Assembly: GCA_963721105.1 (NCBI GenBank)
Contig: CAVRHY010000011.1
Location: 868,001 to 932,000 of the forward strand
Reading direction: 5' to 3'
DNA length: 64,000 bases
Source: Thermohalobaculum sp963721105
GTDB lineage: Bacteria > Pseudomonadota > Alphaproteobacteria > Rhodobacterales > Rhodobacteraceae
Shown here: positions 34,608 through 44,219 of the stretch, in pieces
Position numbering within the stretch: the first letter of the stretch is position 1
How the letters are laid out: each line of letters starts with the position of its first letter
Translations under genes and position numbers: made by a program
The notes under the pieces: model-generated
Databases searched by the model: none
The model's input: the letters and a program-made list of their open reading frames with translations, nothing else
Told to the model about the DNA's origin: nothing

Positions 34608-36983
34608 TCACACCGATTCCTGAATCTTCTCGATCAGCCCCTCCGGGCCGATGCGGATCAGCGCGCCGGTCGGGCAGGCGCGGACGCAGGCCGGCCCCCC
34701 CTTTACCCCCTCGCAGAGGTCGCATTTGCGCGCCAATTCCTTGTTGTCCTTGGACTTCTTCGCCGGCCTGCGCTCGCCGGGCGCGTCGCCAAAGCCGAAC
34801 AGCAGCCAGGTTAGCAGGAAGCCGCGCTTCTTCGGCTTGGCCGACAGACGGATGGCGTCATACGGGCAGTTGCGTGCGCAGTTGCCGCAGCCGATGCAGC
34901 TATCATTGACCGCAACGGCGCCCTCGAGCGTGCGGTACAGCGCGTTCGGCGGGCAGTCCGACATGCAGTGCGGATGCTCGCAGTGCCGGCAGCTGATCGG
35001 GATGTGGATCTCGGCGAATGTCGGCCCGGCCTCGCGGTCCAGACGCGGGATGCCGTCATGCGTCTCGGCACAGGCCTTCTCGCAGAAGTCGCAGCGCACG
35101 CAGAGCTTGGTGTCGATGGCGATGGCGTTGGTCGCCTCGCCGATGCCGTTCTGCATCAGGAAGTCGACGACGCGGCTTTTCGAGTCGCTGGCGGTGGTGC
35201 GCGCGCCGGCGCTGGCCGCCCGCTCGTCGGCCAGCCGCTGCACGACCGCGCGCAGCTTCTGCTTGCGCTCGAGCAGCTGCTTGAACAGGTGTGCGTCGAT
35301 CCTGATCGCCTCGACGCCGATCGCCGCGCGCACCGTCGCGGTTCGCGGCGCGTTGTTCAACAGCGCGATCTCGCCCAGCAGGTTGCCGGCCGGCACGTAG
35401 TTGATGACAACGTCCTTGCCCTCGATCTGCTTGGTGATGGCGCACGAGCCCGACTGGATGATGAAGACGGCGTCGGCGTCGTCTCCCTCCTTCATCAGGA
35501 TGTCGCCGCGCGAGAACTGCACGACCTCATAGGTCTCGAGGATCTCGGCCAGGTCGCGGATGTCGAGGTCGGGCGACAGGAAGCTCTGCAGCTTCCGCAG
35601 CACGATCAGGTCGTTCATCATCTTTCGCGCAGTCGCCGACGAGGCGAGCAGCTTCAACGCCGCCGTGCGCGGCACCTCGATGAGGACGGCGCCGCCCTCG
35701 CCGGCAACGGCGTCAGAGCTGCGCCGCCGGCCCATGACCAGCGCCATCTCGCCGAAGAAGCTCCCCTGGCGGATGCTGAAGGTCTTGTCGGCGCCGATCG
35801 GGATGTCGACGCTGCCGCGCAGCACCATGAACATGCTGTCGCCATGGTCTCCGCGGCGGATGATCAGCTCGCCCGGCTTCTTCGTCTCGATCTCGGCGTC
35901 CAGCAGGAACTCGCGCAGCTGCAGGATCGTCAGGCCGCGGAACAGCGCGACCGTGTCGCGCACCTCGACCAGCATGTCCTGGATCGAGCGTCCGTTGGCG
36001 ATGCCCTGGAACTTCTCGGCCAGCAGCGGGATGTCGGCGCCGTCGACCGGCTGGCCGGCGATGGTCTGGATGACCTCGTAGCCCTGGTTGATGCAGTGCT
36101 TGATCAGCGGATAACCGGCCAGCGCGCCGATGTAGTAGACGCCCGGCCGGTCGGATTCATAGCGTTCGTTGACGCGCGGGAAATCGGCGCCTTCCTCGAA
36201 CACGCCACCGATGTCCTCGACGAACTTGCGCGGCGCGATGGCGCCCAGCCGCGCGATGACCCGATCGGCGCGGACGATGCGCTCGCCCTCGGTCGTCTTC
36301 AGCACGATGGCGTTCGGCTCGACCCGGGCGGGCGAGGCGTTGTAGACGCACTCGATCACCTCGTCCTTGATCGCCGCCATGATCAGCGACAGGTTGCCCG
36401 GCTTGCAGCGGGCGAACTCGCGCTTGCGGTTGACGATCGTGACGCGGTTCTCGTTCTGCGCCAGCGCGACCGCGTTCTCGATGGCCGCATCTCCGGCGCC
36501 GATGACGACGACGTCCTTGTCCCAGTAGTCCTTGGGGTCGTCGAGCTGGTAGTCGGTCAGCCCGTTATCCTCGCCGGGCACGCCCATCTTGCGCAGGTTG
36601 CCCTGCAGGCCGATTGCGATGACGACGGTCTCGGCCTCGACCGTGTCGCCATTTGCCAGCCTGACGGTGAAGGCGCCCTGTTCGCCGTCGATCCCCGCCA
36701 CCTCGGCGCCATAGCGCACGTTGACGCCCAGTTCGCCGATGCGCCCGGTCCAGTTCTGAAGGATGTTCTCGCGGCTGTCCGCCTCGAATTTCAGCTCGGA
36801 CCGTAGCGGCAGGCGGTCCGGCGTCGCCATGATGTACTTGCCCTTCTGGTACTTGAAGATCGTGTTCGAGAGCTGGGGCGCGCGCTCGAGCAGGATATGG
36901 CTCAGGCCCAGTGCGGCGGCGCGTGCCGCTGCGCTGGTGCCGGCGGGTCCGGACCCGACGATGGCTACCTTGTACCTGGACAC
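34608..36983 (-). CDS. FAD/NAD(P) oxidoreductase - two cNMP domains - 4x[4Fe-4S] ferredoxin
   Basis: 791 residues, no signal or membrane helix, so cytosolic. Residues 1-310 are a thioredoxin-reductase-like flavoprotein: FAD loop VGSGPAGTSAAA, NAD(P) loop VIGAGDAAIENAVALA, but no redox CxxC pair. Residues about 340-460 and 465-590 are two cyclic-nucleotide-binding domains with phosphate-cassette motifs FGEMALVMGRRRSS and LGEIALLNNAPRTATVRA. Residues 625-775 hold 16 cysteines in four clusters (CVRCDFCEKAC, CRHCEHPHCMSDCP, CIGCGNCARNCP, CDLC..C...C), as in DmsB/NrfC ferredoxins. It would move electrons between NAD(P)H and the membrane b cytochrome under nucleotide control. It starts at a GTG after AGAGGCGTAG; the next gene starts 14 bases after its stop. 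Confidence 0.9.
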   Translation of the reverse strand: MSRYKVAIVGSGPAGTSAAARAAALGLSHILLERAPQLSNTIFKYQKGKYIMATPDRLPLRSELKFEADSRENILQNWTGRIGELGVNVRYGAEVAGIDGEQGAFTVRLANGDTVEAETVVIAIGLQGNLRKMGVPGEDNGLTDYQLDDPKDYWDKDVVVIGAGDAAIENAVALAQNENRVTIVNRKREFARCKPGNLSLIMAAIKDEVIECVYNASPARVEPNAIVLKTTEGERIVRADRVIARLGAIAPRKFVEDIGGVFEEGADFPRVNERYESDRPGVYYIGALAGYPLIKHCINQGYEVIQTIAGQPVDGADIPLLAEKFQGIANGRSIQDMLVEVRDTVALFRGLTILQLREFLLDAEIETKKPGELIIRRGDHGDSMFMVLRGSVDIPIGADKTFSIRQGSFFGEMALVMGRRRSSDAVAGEGGAVLIEVPRTAALKLLASSATARKMMNDLIVLRKLQSFLSPDLDIRDLAEILETYEVVQFSRGDILMKEGDDADAVFIIQSGSCAITKQIEGKDVVINYVPAGNLLGEIALLNNAPRTATVRAAIGVEAIRIDAHLFKQLLERKQKLRAVVQRLADERAASAGARTTASDSKSRVVDFLMQNGIGEATNAIAIDTKLCVRCDFCEKACAETHDGIPRLDREAGPTFAEIHIPISCRHCEHPHCMSDCPPNALYRTLEGAVAVNDSCIGCGNCARNCPYDAIRLSAKPKKRGFLLTWLLFGFGDAPGERRPAKKSKDNKELARKCDLCEGVKGGPACVRACPTGALIRIGPEGLIEKIQESV

Positions 36984-37042
36984 CTACGCCTCTCTAAAAA
37001 GGACGACTGCACGCAGCAGCGCGGATCCCAATGCAGTTTTCA

Positions 37043-38344
37043 CTATTCGATGGCCGCACTGAACGCCTGCATTGCCGAGGCGAACTTCAGCGGGCTGTAG
37101 GTCTCGTCGTTGTCGACGGTCGTGAAGACGGGTCCGAGAGCGTTGCTCATCCGGTTGTAGGCGTCGTCGTCGATCGAGCCCTGGGCGCTCATCGCCGCCA
37201 GCGTCGAATCGAGCGCCAGCGCCACCTGCTCGGCCGAGGCGTAGTCCGAGAACTTGCCGCCGGCGCCGTCGGCGGCCAGCTGGCGCATGATCGCCCGCAT
37301 CTGCTGGCCCGAGAACTCGTGGCCGGCGATCTCGGCGACGGCGGCGTTCGCCGTGTCGCGCATCTTTACCGCCGCACCGACCAGCGGGCCGCGGCCCCGC
37401 GTTGCCGCCCGGTGCAGCGCGGCCAGGTCGGCGTCGATCCGCCGGGCCAGCGCCGGGTCGGCCTGCTCGGCGGCGATGCGCAGCATGCGGATGTGCGAAT
37501 CATCAAGTCGCGGCTGGCCCCGGCCGTTACCGAGGTTGTGCCGCTGCTGGCTCATCAACTGGTGGCAGCCGCGGCAGTCGAAGAACACGAACTCTGGGAA
37601 GAAGCCGATGGTCCCCGTCTGGCTGTCGGCCAGCAGGTCCATCTTGCGCGCGATCGACACGCCCTGGCCGATCGCCCAGGTGCGCATGCCGTCGACGTAG
37701 GTCTTGCGCTCTTTGTAGTCCGCATCGACCGTGTGGTGGGCGTTGATCTCGGTATAGCTGTCCAGTTCGAAGCTGACGCGCGGGTGGCCCGCGCCCATCA
37801 GCTTGTGGCCGGCGAACTGGCCCTTCGCCCCGAAATGGCAGTCGAGGCACATCTCGGCCCGCTTGACCGGGTCCCAGGTCGGGTAGAGCCCCTGCGCCTC
37901 GAGATCCTGCAGCGTGTAGTCGAGATTGGTGTGCGTCTCGATCCACTTGCCCGACCCGCCATGGCAGGCTTCGCAGCTCACACCCTCGGCCAGGTCGAAA
38001 TGCGTCCCCTGGAGCGCCTTCGGCACGTTGGTCGAGTGGCAGTCAAGGCAGTAGCCGGCCTGTTCGGGCGCGCCGAGCCCCAGGTTCCGCGCGATCCGCT
38101 TTGCCTGGTCCGTCAGCAGGGCCCGGTAGGCCTGCGCGTGCGGCCCCTCGGACCAGACGGCGTGCTCGTTGCGGTCGATTTCCGCGCCGGCCGCCGGCGA
38201 GGCCAACTCGTGGCAGCCGGTCTGCGCGCAACTGGCGGCGCCGTTGTGGACATTGCCCATCTGCGTCTGCGCGCCGGCCGGTCCTGCGAGACCGATCGCC
38301 ACCAGAACCGCCGCGAGCAAACGGCTTCCCGAATCTCGTGCCAA
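37043..38344 (-). CDS. Pentahaem cytochrome c, first gene of the cluster
   Basis: About 433 residues. The haem sites are CAQTGCH (CX4CH), CLDCH, CEACH, CLDCH and CRGCH. It is a paralogue of the protein at 30457-31767. A TTG at 38344 directly follows GGGGGGCGAG and gives a good signal peptide (LLAAVLVAIGLAGPAGAQ); an ATG 28 codons earlier has no ribosome site and would place arginine- and proline-rich residues before the signal. It should be periplasmic. The 202-base gap upstream, shared with the PfkB gene end, probably holds the cluster promoter and contains the dyad CCCCCTAACCGGGGG at 38403-38417. Confidence 0.85.
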   Translation of the reverse strand: MARDSGSRLLAAVLVAIGLAGPAGAQTQMGNVHNGAASCAQTGCHELASPAAGAEIDRNEHAVWSEGPHAQAYRALLTDQAKRIARNLGLGAPEQAGYCLDCHSTNVPKALQGTHFDLAEGVSCEACHGGSGKWIETHTNLDYTLQDLEAQGLYPTWDPVKRAEMCLDCHFGAKGQFAGHKLMGAGHPRVSFELDSYTEINAHHTVDADYKERKTYVDGMRTWAIGQGVSIARKMDLLADSQTGTIGFFPEFVFFDCRGCHQLMSQQRHNLGNGRGQPRLDDSHIRMLRIAAEQADPALARRIDADLAALHRAATRGRGPLVGAAVKMRDTANAAVAEIAGHEFSGQQMRAIMRQLAADGAGGKFSDYASAEQVALALDSTLAAMSAQGSIDDDAYNRMSNALGPVFTTVDNDETYSPLKFASAMQAFSAAIE

Positions 38345-38545
38345 CTCGCCCCCCGTCAGCGCCCTGGCGGCTGTCCCCGGTAACGACGCAGATGCCGGAC
38401 GACCCCCTAACCGGGGGTAAACATACATACTTGCGCGGGGGGTGTGAAGGCCGAAAGGATCGAACGCGCAGCGGTCGCGTTCGGTTCCTTACTGATCCCG
38501 GCGCCGACAGCCCGCCCGTCGGCGGGGCATCGGGCGTCGCGGGGG

Positions 38546-39529
38546 TCAGGCCGCGGCGACGATGGCGGCCAGATCGGCCTCGGGCCGGGCGCCAATGTGG
38601 CCGATCACCTCGCCCGCCGCGGCGCAGCCCATGCGGGCACAGGCGGCGTCGTCGGCTCCGGACGCGAGGCCAGCCAGGAAGCCGGCGGCGAACAGGTCGC
38701 CCGCGCCCGTCGTGTCGACGACACGGACGCGCGTCGCCGGGACCGCCGTGCGCGTGGCGCCGCGCACGACGACGGCGCCCTCGCCCGACAGCGTTATGGC
38801 CGCCAGCGGCACGTCACGCCCGACCGCCGCCAGCGCCGTCTCGATGTCGTCGGTCTCGTAAAGCGACAGAAGCTCCGCCCGATTGGCGAACAAAAGGTCC
38901 AGATCGCCCAGCAGCCGGCGGAAATCACCCCGGTGTCGGTCGATGCAGAATGGGTCCGAGACTGTCAGCGAGGCCCGCCCGCCGCCGGTCTTCACCGTCC
39001 GGATGGCGCGGGCATAGGCCTCCTTCGCCTCGGGCGTGTCGAACAGGTAGCCTTCCAGGTACAGCCAGTCGGCGCGCCCCAGCAGCGCCTCGTCGACTTC
39101 GCTCGCCTTCAGCTCGGTCGAGGCGCCGAGGAATGTGCTCATCGACCGCTCGCCATCCGGAGAGACCAGCACAAGGCATCGCGAGGTCTCGGCCGCGCTC
39201 TCGGCCGGCGCGACCGGGCCGTCGTAGTGCACACCCAGCGCGCGGATGTCGTGCCGGAAAATGCGGCCGAGCTGATCGTCCCGCACCTTGCCGATGAACC
39301 CCGTCCGCGCCCCGATGGCGCCAAGCCCCGCCGCGGTGTTCGCCGCCGAGCCGCCCGAGATCTCGCGCCCTGCCGGCATGGCGTCGTAAAGCGCCGCCGA
39401 GCGGTCCTGGTCGACCAGCGTCATGATCCCCTTCTCAACGCCGTTCGCGGCCAGGAAGCCGTCATCTACGGTCGCAATCACATCGACGATGGCATTGCCG
39501 ATCGCCACCACGTCCAGTCTGTCGGTCAA
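38546..39529 (-). CDS. PfkB-family sugar or nucleoside kinase
   Basis: 327 residues. Signatures: AIGNAIVDVIATVDDGFL at the start, GGSAANTAAGLGAIG, and the ATP/catalytic motif VDTTGAGDLFAAGFLAG. The N-terminus is typical of the alphaproteobacterial 'adenosine kinase' subgroup, so adenosine or a related nucleoside is the likely substrate. It probably begins at a TTG whose TTGA overlaps the nth stop, with GGAGAAG upstream. Confidence 0.88.
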   Translation of the reverse strand: MTDRLDVVAIGNAIVDVIATVDDGFLAANGVEKGIMTLVDQDRSAALYDAMPAGREISGGSAANTAAGLGAIGARTGFIGKVRDDQLGRIFRHDIRALGVHYDGPVAPAESAAETSRCLVLVSPDGERSMSTFLGASTELKASEVDEALLGRADWLYLEGYLFDTPEAKEAYARAIRTVKTGGGRASLTVSDPFCIDRHRGDFRRLLGDLDLLFANRAELLSLYETDDIETALAAVGRDVPLAAITLSGEGAVVVRGATRTAVPATRVRVVDTTGAGDLFAAGFLAGLASGADDAACARMGCAAAGEVIGHIGARPEADLAAIVAAA

Positions 39530-40170
39530 GCTGTCTTCTCCGGGTAAAGGCAGAGATCCCGGATCAGGCATTCCGGGCATTTCGGCTTGCGCGCGACGCA
39601 GAGATAGCGCCCGTGCAGGATCAGCCAGTGGTGCGCGTGCAGCTGGTACTCGGCTGGCACACTGTCCTCGAGGGCGCGCTCGACGGCCAGCACGTCGCGG
39701 CCGGGCGCGATACCGGTCCGGTTGGCGACGCGAAAGACGTGCGTGTCGACCGCCTGCGCCGGAAAGCGGAACCACATGTTCAGGACGACATTCGCCGTCT
39801 TGCGCCCGACGCCCGGCAGCGAGGCCAGCGCAGCGCGCGAAGACGGCACCTCGCCGTCATACTGCTCGACCAGGATGCGGCTGAGCTTGAGAACGTTCTT
39901 CGCCTTGTTGCGGTAGAGGCCGATCGTTCGGATGTGTTCGACCAGCCCCTCCTCGCCGAGATCCAGCATCTTCTGCGGCGTGTCGACCACCTCGAACAGC
40001 GCCCGGGTCGCCCGGTTCACGCCCTTGTCGGTCGCCTGCGCCGACAGCGCGACGGCGACCAGCAGGGTGTAGGCGTTGAGGTGCTCCAGCTCGCCGCGCG
40101 GCTCTGGCTCGCGCTCGGCAAAGCGGCGGAAGGCTTCGCGAATGGTCGGATAATCGAGCTGGGCGGGCAT
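39526..40170 (-). CDS. nth: Endonuclease III, DNA glycosylase/AP lyase
   Basis: 214 residues. The helix-hairpin-helix with catalytic lysine (LPGVGRKTANVVLN), the catalytic aspartate (VDTHVFRVANR) and the [4Fe-4S] ligands C-x6-C-x2-C-x5-C (CVARKPKCPECLIRDLC) are all present. It removes oxidised pyrimidines from DNA. Its stop overlaps the start of the kinase gene. Confidence 0.97.
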   Translation of the reverse strand: MPAQLDYPTIREAFRRFAEREPEPRGELEHLNAYTLLVAVALSAQATDKGVNRATRALFEVVDTPQKMLDLGEEGLVEHIRTIGLYRNKAKNVLKLSRILVEQYDGEVPSSRAALASLPGVGRKTANVVLNMWFRFPAQAVDTHVFRVANRTGIAPGRDVLAVERALEDSVPAEYQLHAHHWLILHGRYLCVARKPKCPECLIRDLCLYPEKTA

Positions 40171-40321
40171 GGCCGGCAGGGCGTGGCACAGCCGGCCTGA
40201 ATTGGCAAGCGCCCGCCGGATCGGGGGCGAATCCCGCCCGAAAACCCGGCGAATTTCCCGCCGTGGGGTGGCCCTCGCGGGCTGAGGCTGTATAACCCAT
40301 GACATGCAGGAGGAGGGAAAA

Positions 40322-40735
40322 GTGTTCCAGACCATCATGGTTCCCGTCGATCTCGAGCATGCCGCGCTGCTGGAAAAGGCGCTGGGCGTCGCCGCCGACC
40401 TGGCCGCGCACTATGACGCGACCGCCTGCTATGTCGGCGTCACGGCCAACACCCCCGGCCGGTTGGCGCACACGCCCGAGGAGTACGCACGCAAGCTCGA
40501 GGCTTTCGCCCAGGCCCAGGCCGGGCGGCACGGCCATCGTGCGACCTCGAAGGCGGTGGTCAGCCACGACCCGGCCGTCGACCTGGACCACAAGCTGCTG
40601 GACGCCGTCGACGAGTCCGGCGCCGACCTGGTCGTTGTCGCCTCGCACATACCGGGGATCGCCGACGCCATCTGGCCGTCGCATGGCGGCCGGCTCGCCT
40701 CGCACGCGAAGGCGTCGGTCCTGGTCGTGCGTTGA
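40322..40735 (+). CDS. Universal stress protein (UspA family)
   Basis: 137 residues. It begins FQTIMVPVDLEHAALLEKAL and ends with the weak nucleotide motif GGRLASHAKASVLVVR. GTG at 40322 follows GGAGGAGGGAAAA; the ATG six codons earlier lies inside that ribosome site. It is 65 bases upstream of a BCCT transporter, a pairing seen with osmolyte carriers, where Usp proteins may modulate transport. Confidence 0.85.
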   Translation: MFQTIMVPVDLEHAALLEKALGVAADLAAHYDATACYVGVTANTPGRLAHTPEEYARKLEAFAQAQAGRHGHRATSKAVVSHDPAVDLDHKLLDAVDESGADLVVVASHIPGIADAIWPSHGGRLASHAKASVLVVR

Positions 40736-40800
40736 TCCGGCGGCCCGGCCGGGAACGCGCTGCCGGCCAGGCGAGATGAACAAGAACAGGGAGAACTCCG

Positions 40801-42451
40801 ATGACCGACACCACCGATGCCGGCATCCCGGCGCCTGAAGGCCCGACCGGCGTCATCGAGACGGACTACGAGGTCGGACAGAACAACCTGGCCCATCGCA
40901 TCGGCCCGCTGACCTTCGACATCCACCAGCCGGTCTTCACCATCTCCAGCCTGGTGATCGTCGCCTTCGTCATCATCACGCTGGCGCTGCAGGAGCAGGC
41001 CGACACCGTCTTCGAGGGCGTGCGCGACTGGCTGACCGGCAACCTCGACTGGTTCTTCCTGATCGCGGGCGACGTCTTCGTCGTCCTCTGCCTGGTCCTC
41101 GTCGTCTCGCCCTGGGGCTCGGTGCGCCTGGGCGGGCGCGACGCGACGCCGGACTACGGCTATTCCGGCTGGTTCGCGATGCTGTTCGCGGCCGGAATGG
41201 GCATCGGGCTGATGTTCTACGGCGTCGCCGAGCCGATCACGCACTACGACACATCGATCGCCGGCACGACGCTCGAGGACGGGGTGCGAACCGACTGGGC
41301 GCCGCTGGGCGGCGCCGCTGGCGACGCGGGCGAGGCGCGCCGGCTGGCCATGGCCGCCACGATCTTCCACTGGGGCCTGCACCCCTGGGCGATCTACGCC
41401 ATCGTCGGGCTGTCGCTGGCGCTCTTCGCCTTCAACAAGGGCCTGCCGCTGACGGTCCGATCGATGTTCTACCCGATCTTCGGCGAGCGCGTCTGGGGCT
41501 GGACGGGCCACGTCATCGACATCCTGGCGGTCTTCGCGACGCTGTTCGGCCTCGCCACCTCGCTCGGCTTCGGCGCCCAGCAGGCGAGCGCCGGGCTCGG
41601 CTTCCTGTTCGGCGTGCCGCAGACCGACACGACGAAGGTGCTGCTGATCATCGGCATCACGGCGATCGCGCTGACCTCGGTCGTCGCCGGGCTGGACGCG
41701 GGCGTGAAGCGGCTCTCCGAGATCAACATGGTTCTTGCGGCGGTGCTGCTGCTGTTCGTCATCGCCGTCGGGCCGACGCTGGGCATCCTCACCGGGTTCT
41801 TCAAGAACCTCGGAGCCTACGGCTACTACCTGCCGCAGCTCTCGAACCCGTTCGGCCGCGCCGACGCCAACTTCAGCCAGGGCTGGACGGCCTTCTACTG
41901 GGCCTGGTGGATCTCGTGGTCGCCCTTCGTCGGGCATGTTCATCGCCCGCGTCAGCCGCGGCCGAACGGTGCGCGAGTTCATCGTCGCGGTCCTGCTGAT
42001 CCCCTCGGTCGTCTCGGTGCTGTGGATGACCAGCTTCGGCGGCACGGCAATCACGCTGATCGGGCAGGGCTTCGCCTCGGTCTCGGACTCGGCGCTCGAG
42101 CTCAAGCTGTTCGCGATGCTCCAGCAACTGCCGCTGACCTCGATCACGTCGTTCGTCGGCATCGTCCTGGTGATCGTCTTCTTCGTCACCTCGTCCGATT
42201 CCGGCTCGCTGGTGATCGACACGATCACCGCCGGCGGCAAGGTCGACGCGCCCGTCGCGCAACGTGTCTTCTGGGCCTGCTTCGAGGGGCTGGTGGCGAT
42301 CGCCCTGCTGCTCGGCGGTGGTCTGGCGGCGCTGCAGGCAGCGGCGGTCTCGACGGGCTTCCCGTTCGCGATCGTCCTGCTGCTCGCCTGCTACGCCCTG
42401 GTCCGCGGCCTGATGTCCGAGCCGCGCGGGTCGGACACGGCGCACGCCTGA
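40801..42451 (+). pseudogene. BCCT-family betaine/choline/carnitine transporter, one frameshift
   Basis: About 550 residues with 12 membrane helices. The N-terminal half is clear (GWFAMLFAAGMGIGLMFYGV, HWGLHPWAIYAIVGLSLALF). The conserved WWISWSPFVG is followed by a break at about 41933, after which GMFIARVSRGRTVREF continues in another frame through FFVTSSDSGSLVIDT. One extra G in GGG explains it. If the base is real, the carrier is cut before its substrate helices; if an error, it is a normal transporter. Which trimethylammonium compound it carries is unclear. Confidence 0.85.
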
Positions 42452-42460
42452 GCGCCGAAG

Positions 42461-42531
42461 GGCGCCCCGATCGGGCGCCACGCCGCCCCCCGGGCGCTCC
42501 CCCCTCCCTCCGTGGCGGAGGGGGAGCGCCC
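42461..42531 (+). terminator. Two strong hairpins after the BCCT gene
   Basis: GGCGCCC/GGGCGCC at 42461-42479 (loop 5), then GGGCGCTCCCCC.TCC/GGAGGGGGAGCGCCC at 42492-42531 (one bulged C). Neither is followed by a T run. They lie just after the transporter stop and before the trxB promoter region, so they probably end or protect the transporter mRNA. Confidence 0.5.
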
Positions 42532-42607
42532 GGATGCGCTGATCTGCACCTTTGAGTCGCGCGGCCGAGTGCGTATCTAGGGGCCGACAGCGCCCAGGAG
42601 ACCGTCA

Positions 42608-43582
42608 ATGGCCGAAACCCGCTCCGATACCCGCGAGGCCCGCGTCCTCATAATCGGCTCGGGGCCGGCCGGCTACACGGCCGCGGTCTACGCCTCCCGC
42701 GCGCTGCTGGAACCCGTGCTGATCCAGGGCATCCAGCCCGGCGGCCAGCTCACCATCACCACGGATGTCGAGAACTGGCCCGGCGACGAGATGGTGCAGG
42801 GTCCCGACCTCATGGTGCGGATGGAGGCGCACGCCCGCGCCGTCGGGACCGAGATCGTCTCGGACCTCGTCAATCGGCTCGACCTCTCGCGCCGCCCCTT
42901 CATCGCCGAGACCGACAGCGGCACTACCTGGCACGCCGACGCGGTGATCCTGGCGACCGGCGCGCAGGCACGCTGGCTGGGCCTGCCGTCCGAGGAGAAG
43001 TTCAAGGGCTTCGGCGTCTCGGCTTGCGCCACCTGCGACGGCTTCTTCTACCGCGGCAAGGAGGTGCTGGTGATCGGCGGCGGCAACACCGCCGTGGAAG
43101 AGGCCCTCTACCTCGCCAACCTCGCCAGCAAGGTGACCATCGTCCACCGCCGCGACGCTTTCCGGGCCGAGGCGATCCTGCAGAAGCGCCTGTTCGATCA
43201 CCCGAAGGTCGAGATCATCTGGGATCACACGCTGCAGGAGGTGCTGGGCGACGACAAGGCCGGCGTCACCGCCGGCCGCCTGGTTCACGTCCGCACCGGC
43301 GAGACGCGCGACGTGCCGGTCTCGGGCATCTTCGTCGCGATCGGCCACAAGCCGGCCTCCGAGCTGGTCCGCGACCAGCTCGAGACGCATATGGGCGGCT
43401 ACGTCGTCGTCAGCGCCGGCTCGACCGCGACCTCGATCCCAGGCGTCTTCGCCGCCGGCGACGTGACCGACCATGTCTACCGGCAGGCGGTCACCTCGGC
43501 CGGCATGGGCTGCATGGCGGCGCTGGATGCCGAGCGCTGGCTGGCCGCCAACGCCGCCCGCCCGGCAGCGGCGGCGGAATAG
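42608..43582 (+). CDS. trxB: Thioredoxin-disulfide reductase
   Basis: 324 residues. FAD loop IIGSGPAGYTAAVYASRA, redox pair ACATCDGFFYRGKEV, NADPH loop VIGGGNTAVEEALYL with HRRDAFRAE, and the C-terminal GVFAAGDVTDHVYRQAVTSA. It keeps thioredoxin reduced using NADPH. The start follows GGAGACCGTCA. Confidence 0.97.
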   Translation: MAETRSDTREARVLIIGSGPAGYTAAVYASRALLEPVLIQGIQPGGQLTITTDVENWPGDEMVQGPDLMVRMEAHARAVGTEIVSDLVNRLDLSRRPFIAETDSGTTWHADAVILATGAQARWLGLPSEEKFKGFGVSACATCDGFFYRGKEVLVIGGGNTAVEEALYLANLASKVTIVHRRDAFRAEAILQKRLFDHPKVEIIWDHTLQEVLGDDKAGVTAGRLVHVRTGETRDVPVSGIFVAIGHKPASELVRDQLETHMGGYVVVSAGSTATSIPGVFAAGDVTDHVYRQAVTSAGMGCMAALDAERWLAANAARPAAAAE

Positions 43583-43621
43583 CGGGGCGGGTCGGCGGGC
43601 GATGCGGGCCGCCGGCGCCTG

Positions 43622-44219
43622 TCACCAGCAGGCGTAGCGGCCGAACGGGACCGCAGCCGAAGGCGCCTCCGCCGAACCGATGCCGGCGCCAGCTACTCGG
43701 GAACGGGTCGCGCAGGTAGCGGTCGCGGTAATAGTAATCGTCGTCGTAGAAGCCGCCGACCCCGACGCCGATGCCGATGCCTGTGCGCACCCCGCCCGAG
43801 CCGATGCCGATGCCGAGCCCCGGGTAGAGCGAATAGCTCGGCCGCGCCTCGCGCCCCTGGGCCAGCCCCTGCAGGAAGTCGGGTGCGAGCTCGGGCGGGC
43901 AGACGTCGTCGTAGCGCCGGCCCTGGTATCCGACATCGTAGCCGTTCTCGACCGTGCAGTACTCCCTCAGCCCCTCGGCCCGGCCGGCCTGGTAGGCGGC
44001 GGTGTCGACCGGGTGGCCGAGTTCTGCGCAGTCCTGGAACCTGTCGACGCGCTCGCTGGCCGGCACGCCGAGCTTGCCGTCATTGATGCCGTAGCGCTGC
44101 CAGTCGGTCGAGGCGCAGGCGGCGGCGCGCTGCTCGGGCGGCACTGTGGTGCAGCCCGCCACCAGCGCCACGACGGCGATCGCGAGCGGGGCGGCGAGGG
44201 CGGAAACCAGACGGGACAT
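43622..44219 (-). CDS. DUF2799-type lipoprotein, probable frameshift near its end
   Basis: A lipobox signal (VVALVAGCTT) leads to a DUF2799 pattern: DWQRYGINDGKLGVP, RFQDCAELG, AYQAGRAEGLREYCTVENGY and a final C. A glycine-rich tail (GLGIGIGSGGVRTGIGIGVG) follows. The unshifted frame runs 90 bases into the 3' end of trxB on the opposite strand. A one-base shift near 43650 instead gives FGRYACW and a stop at 43622, which I prefer. Function unknown; it is anchored in a membrane by lipid. Confidence 0.6.

Noticed and set aside
27086..38344. Identity as MtrCAB, hydroxylamine oxidoreductase or bc1-type complex
   Set aside because: There is no MtrB-like barrel, no octahaem protein, no Rieske protein and no cytochrome b of the bc1 fold; haem counts and domain fusions differ.
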